Below, piece by piece: positions 58,651 to 64,000 of a stretch of 64,000 bases of DNA (its first letter is position 1; each line of letters starts with the position of its first letter). The position numbers and the translations under genes are program-made. Origin of the DNA: Lucifuga dentata. Lineage: Eukaryota; Chordata; Actinopteri; Ophidiiformes; Bythitidae. The stretch lies in the NCBI GenBank assembly GCA_014773175.1, contig VXCM01000162.1, forward strand, positions 251,237-315,236, given 5' to 3'. The notes beneath the pieces are model-generated. The model searched no databases, had not been told where the DNA came from, and worked only from the letters and a program-made list of their open reading frames with translations.

Positions 58651-61600
58651 GTGAAATTTTCACTTTATATTACTGGTATAATTACAACTTTACAGAGTCA
58701 ATATAATCACCATCAACGCAACAACGGCACTTTATTGTCTATGTTTTAGAATGAATATGTAATCAATAACGGTACAGTTTGAGTCCTAAACATAAAAGAA
58801 AATGCGTTTTCAACAGTCAGTTCTGTTCTCTCAATTCTGCAGATTTATCAATTCAAGTTATCAATTCTTTTTTTTTTCAAGCAAAATCCTGAACAAGTTC
58901 TTTGGATAGGTTCCTGTGAATCTACTTGATAAATTAACTTGTTATTGTTAGATGAGGAAAAAATAGATTTTCTGGGTAATATTAATTAAGTATTCATATA
59001 TCTTTAGGTACAAACATGCCCATATTTATCATTCATCACTTTGTCTTTAATATTGCCCCTCTCTCCCTCTCTGCCCCGACATTCTGACAGTACTATTCAT
59101 GGACTTTTCATGGACTATAGTAAAAACAATAGAAAAGGTTTGAATCTGACTTGGCAGTAGGGGTCAATTCACTATGACCCCCACTGCCACCCCTACTGGG
59201 TCAATGAATTGACCCCAGAGAGGTGTACTGTGAGTAAAAACATCAGTTAAATGCATGTGATACAGCCATTCTTTAGAACCGGTTAGTCTTGGAGGAAAAA
59301 CATGTGTAAGGTGCAGTGTGTGTACTCTGTGTGTGTGCTGTTTGTTGCGTACATGTGTGCTCATCCTCAGAAGTGCTCAAGCATTACATGGAGACAGGTT
59401 TTTCCTGGTTACTGAATGCCATCCCTGCAGCAGACACACCTAGAGCAAGTTATGAAGGAGGTTGTGGCCTCTTTCTTATATTTTGTCAACAGTTCCTGAA
59501 GCCAGTGTCCTCTGTGGCAGAGGTCCAACTGTCGCTGTTGACTGTGATGTTCTTCTTCATTTTGACAGTGGGCTGCTCCCATAGTATTGTGGACATCATT
59601 TTTATAACCATAGGTGTTTTGATTCTCTTCAAGAACGCATCCACAGCAAATTGTGTGTTTGCAGTGGGTGTAAATTTATGTAATATAAATAATAAAGGAC
59701 AACACTTATAGTTATCCATTATATTGCATGCATTATTTTGGCATCTTCAAACACACAAACACTGTCTGTTTAAAAACAGGGAGGACCGAAACCTCTCATG
59801 CAGACTTGAGATTCTCATTAAGTTTTGTATTGAACCTGTACATCAGGTTGTCCACAGGAAAACTCAAAGGACAAAGATTCATTTAATATGCAGTCAGCAT
59901 AACAGAGCTCTTGTTGTTAAGCCAAGACTGAAACTTAAAAGGAAAATATGATTAACTACAACTTAGCTACAAACTGTTCGCAAGGCCAGCTTTCGTCTCC
60001 TGCTTATACTCTGCTGTAATGGAGTTGTTGGAGTGGAATTCTGTATTTGTTGAAGTTGGAAATCTTATTATTTTGAGTGCAGTGTTCCTGCGTATTTTTC
60101 TGACATGGTTGCCTTAATTTTAGGAGAAAACCAGGAGCGGTTTTCTTCTTGTGAGGTATCTTTAATAACAGTGGACAATAATCTGATTTCTCCTGTGATG
60201 ATAGATTTACTGAATATGATAGTTTTAGTAAGAAAATTAAATGTCCAAAGTTTGTAGGAGAAGAAAGTTTCAATGGCAGAGACTTGATCAGAATAATTCA
60301 GAAGCTTTTTTAGGCCTGCACTTTGTCTTTCTCTCTCCACTTTTCGGATTGATAAGGTCAAAGAGAGACAGGGCGAAGTTGTTCATGGCTTGTCCTTTTT
60401 AGGATCATGATAGAGCTCTGTTATTAAAGTAAAGAGAAATATAGGCTGATTGTCATTTGGACTGTCTGGAATAGTCGACAAAAGCATCGCTCTCTGGTTC
60501 CTTCTCTGCCAGATGCTGAATAGCAAGTCAGTATGACAGCAGATGGTTTGCATTAGTTTCTCCTACAGGGAGGTTTATACTGAGTAACCCCCTCTCCCTG
60601 CATTTCAAAGCTGGTGCTCCATTTTCAAACCCATCACTGCTGTAGAGATTTGCTCAGGAATTCAAGCCTTCTCTCTCAAAACAGGATGAACACCCATTCT
60701 GTGGACCTGGGGAACTCATTAGGCTTGTCACTGTGGTTCAATACTCACACACTTTGTTTATCCATACATCTTAGTCTTTGTTACAGAGCTGCAAATACAT
60801 TTTCACTGCTTTGTTGTTTGGGATGATGGATATAAGTGTTGACATATTCTGCTGTTGCACTTGTAAATCATTCTGGATAAGAGAGTCGTGTATCTTGTAA
60901 ATCATAAAATCAAGATGTAAATCATAAATGAGTTTGTGAGCTTTTTGCATTGTAGCAGTCTGGACTAGCAAATTACTTTTAGTGTTTTACAATCCTTAAT
61001 CATTTGCAGCTTGTTTACACTCATCACAACTGAAGAGAATGATTGAAACATAAGAGCAAGCATTACTTTATTTCTATGCTTTTAAATGGAAATGTAACAG
61101 TTCCAGTTTTTTTTATTATTTAATCTTCACATTTATTGCAAGCAGATGTGTTGCCATATTTTCCTGCTTTAGTTTTTGTTGTGCATGAGTACATGACCAG
61201 TGTTCATGCCATTAACAAAGAACATTTATAATCTGATACTGCCTTCCTCATTTTTAAGGAGATGAACACCACAATTACATCATTTAGTTCATCAGTTACA
61301 GTACTTCAGTGTCTTGGCTGAAATATATTGTTTTAAGTGAAAAAAAACTGTAGTGGACAGGGCCAACCATCTATGTTCTATTGTGGATGCTTATCATTTG
61401 ATGGCAAAATATTATTTCCATTGTAAACCAAAGACTCTGTGGGTCTGTGGGTTTACTCTTAGAGTAAAAACATATTTTTTACATTCATGTTTCATTAATA
61501 AATTGTCCTGTGGTGACATCATGGCCAGTGATGCTCTTGTAACTCTGAAACATGATATTTTTGACCCTGGTAGAGTAGCCAGTTTCTTTTCTGCTTGTGA

Positions 61601-64000
61601 CTCAGTTTCTTTACTGTGTCAGCAAGCTCGCAGTCCCCCAGACACTGTGTTCTGCCCCTGTGGCCAAAGGTACACAGTTGCATTGGATTTGTATGTACAG
61701 TATGTGTACTTCAAGCTTCTTTCTTCACCAATGACTAGAAACCAGGGCAGCCCACTCAACTCCTTAGTCGCTGTGGAACTGTTTCCATAGTCTCAGCTAC
61801 AGTTTTCACAGTGAATGATGCAGTTGTTCAGCGAATCATCAGAGGTCATCTGTAAAGCGAGTGAACAGGCTTGGAGTGCTGCATGATATATTTTCTCAGA
61901 GATTAAAGGGACATGTTCTTGTCCTGCCAATAATTACACAGCTGTAATGGTATGTGGGGGTCTCACCGGTCATAAATTTAATCGCACGTCATTGACATAT
62001 AACAATAATCACATTTTTATAATGCTGGTTTAGTTATTTTTCAGTTTTTCCATAACATCTTTTATTTTAAGTAGAGTAATTAGGAGAGATAGAGTTTCAG
62101 AGGTAAAACTCATTTATTTTCTGAAGATGCAATGTTGGGTGACTAGAGTATTTACAAGGCTTGAATGGATGTGAAACTCTCCTGGCTGAATCTTCAGTAC
62201 AGACACTGAAGAAGGATATTAAAAACAATCTAGTAATAAAAATTCAAAGGTACAAAACTGTGTACATAACTGTTAGTCAAATAGAAGGACTCCCAGGAAG
62301 ACTTGTGATATGAAACATCACAGATCTTAAAATTAGGTTGTGCACACAGTTAATGGTAGGCTGAAACTAGCTTAAATCAATTAGCTTATGTATGTGGGAT
62401 CAATTCAGCAGATATGGTGTTTTGTTTTTTTGTTTTTTTTTTACATTTCTGAATTTACTATAACTCAGACTGACACTTCTCCACAGAGCTGTTAGTATTC
62501 ACAACCATCTGCCACAGCAATGTGATGGAAAAAATGTGATTCTAAGAAACAAAGTTTCAATATTTCTAACTCTTTATCAAAAATAACTGTATCATCAGAT
62601 TAATCAAGGCACACATGTTTCTGCGTTGAATAACACTTATGTTTTTCTTCTGTACCCTATTGGAATTAGTGATGCCACTGAACACAACAGAATACTGTTA
62701 GCATTCTAGGCAAAGGAATTGTATGATATGAGTGGATGAATGTCAGAATCTGAACTTTACTTTCTCTAATATTTCAGAATCTTCAGGATTGATGTCAAAC
62801 CCTTTATCTGTAGCTCACCTGTAATTACTGTACATAATTTCTTTCAACTTTGTGCCTAAATGATGACTTCTGTGTCATTTTTAATGGATAAAGATTAAAT
62901 TTAAAAAAACTTCCTTATTGTAAATCATAATATCTGTGATCTATCAGCACTGAATTTACTGTCCTTTCACATTGGTTTAGTTTAATTTTCCTGTTCTTAC
63001 ACCATGAAGTGATCAATGTCCTCTCAAAGCCATTATTTGCATGTATGACTTCCATCCCTCCTATTTTGTTCCAGAGAACAAGGTCAGATTCATTTCTGTT
63101 ATCTGCTCAGCTAACTTCTAATCGTCACTTGTCAGCTACTTGTCTGAGTCAGTGGCTGGCTTTTCACTCTTTCCAGTGGAAACTTCATTTATCTTGACAT
63201 TGTCAGACCCAGTTGCTGTGCACTGTTACAATTGCTTTGACCTTACTTCCTCTCTCAGAGAAACTCTACTGGTATAGGGAATTAAATGTCTATTATATCA
63301 TAAAGGAAAATAAGATTTTATGGGTGAGCTGGGTTATATTGACTGGCTTTTTTCAGTCTGGATATAATTTCTTCTTTGTTTGCTGTGTGGTAGCTGTCAG
63401 CTGTGCTGCATTAAACATTGCAGCCATTTGTCAAGATAGCATGATATTTTAATTCCAAAATCTTTTAAATGACCTTTATTTATCCACATTAAATTGTAAG
63501 GTGATTCCATTAAAAGTGACTTTTAAAAAAAGCAACACCTCTGTGACAGTCTCAGCAGAATGGAACATAAGCTACACAAAAGTGGCTTTTGGTGCAGGGC
63601 TTTGTTGGATTACATTACATTGTCCAGGTGCGATCTGTTATTGTGTCACTGCATCTGCTTTACTGATCTATCAGAACAATAACAAGTGATTGAGACATTT
63701 GGAAAATAAAAGCACTCAATGTATCTCAGATGGACCACCACAGCAAGCTAAAGATTTTACAGAGATTTTCACATGAAATGTCTTCAAACCATTTGCTGTG
63801 ATGATTAAACATTTAGCTGTTTTTATTAGTGTATGAGGCCACAAATAGAAACACCTAAAGAAGTTTTGGACAGTGATGGCAAGGAACAAGAACTGAGTCA
63901 AAGGTTTTAAATGGTGTGTCAGCTGTTTGTCTCTAAGTGGAAACAAAGTCAAAATCACACAGTCACATCTCATCCAGTTACTTGTTTGAATAGACATGTT
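58651..64000. other. Non-coding DNA, no gene seen
   Basis: AT-rich sequence with only short open frames; the longest (61353-61790 and 59316-59711 on the plus strand) match no family I know and lack supporting splice or codon evidence. A pair of nested inverted repeats lies at 59155-59216. Confidence 0.5.

Noticed and set aside
59316..59711. 131-codon plus-strand ORF with hydrophobic stretches
   Set aside because: The start is in a GTGT microsatellite-like run and the hydrophobicity comes from T-rich DNA; no family match.
61353..61790. 145-codon plus-strand ORF
   Set aside because: No recognisable domain, no plausible promoter or splice structure, AT-rich composition like its surroundings.
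1..64000. CRISPR arrays, bacterial operons, rRNA or tRNA genes
   Set aside because: None found; gene structure is vertebrate nuclear and no tRNA-type promoter boxes or cloverleaf arms were recognised by eye.

Overview
The window is eukaryotic nuclear DNA from a bony fish, almost certainly a teleost. It has multi-exon genes with GT-AG introns, AT-rich intergenic DNA, long CA, CT and GAA microsatellites, short inverted-repeat transposons, and three genes whose proteins match vertebrate families from end to end. It is a draft assembly: 23 isolated single Ns plus one 661-base N gap (25921-26581). Most single Ns sit between two copies of the same sequence or homopolymer, so many 'duplications' here are joins between overlapping contigs.

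Layout. (1) 1-5850: no coding sequence seen; a candidate minus-strand non-coding first exon and promoter near 3635-3800. (2) 5860-17298, plus strand: znf821, six coding exons, 522 residues, a C2H2 zinc-finger/STPR nuclear protein with a long intron 1 and a fish-type Cys/Gly/Pro-rich insert in its last exon. (3) 17299-27663: convergent 3' flanks of znf821 and atxn1l, with two inverted-repeat elements, poly-A/T and GAA tracts, and the N gap flanked by a 25-bp perfect inverted repeat. (4) 27664-31408, minus strand: atxn1l (ataxin-1-like, AXH domain), two coding exons, with 5' UTR exons near 31.5 kb and 34.47-34.6 kb. Each coding exon carries a false 22-codon in-frame duplication around a single N. 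(5) 34620-38712: intergenic. (6) 38713-55723, minus strand: mtmr10, a catalytically dead myotubularin, complete in 16 coding exons and 771 residues. (7) 55724-64000: the mtmr10 promoter, an unrecognised minus-strand terminal exon at 57239-57337, a possible plus-strand first exon near 58.3-58.65 kb, and otherwise non-coding DNA.

The tail-to-tail pair znf821/atxn1l matches the arrangement I recall for human 16q22, whereas mtmr10 lies at human 15q13. The window therefore joins two regions that are separate in mammals. The three genes do not form one pathway: ZNF821 and ATXN1L are nuclear (ATXN1L is a known Capicua co-repressor partner) and MTMR10 is a phosphoinositide-phosphatase-like scaffold. 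I found no novel multi-gene system. The points most worth checking are an ATXN1-like RRWSSP motif in atxn1l, a FOG-type NuRD-recruiting N-terminus in znf821, a four-copy TTAA-flanked inverted-repeat element family, and the unrecognised exon at 57.2-57.3 kb.
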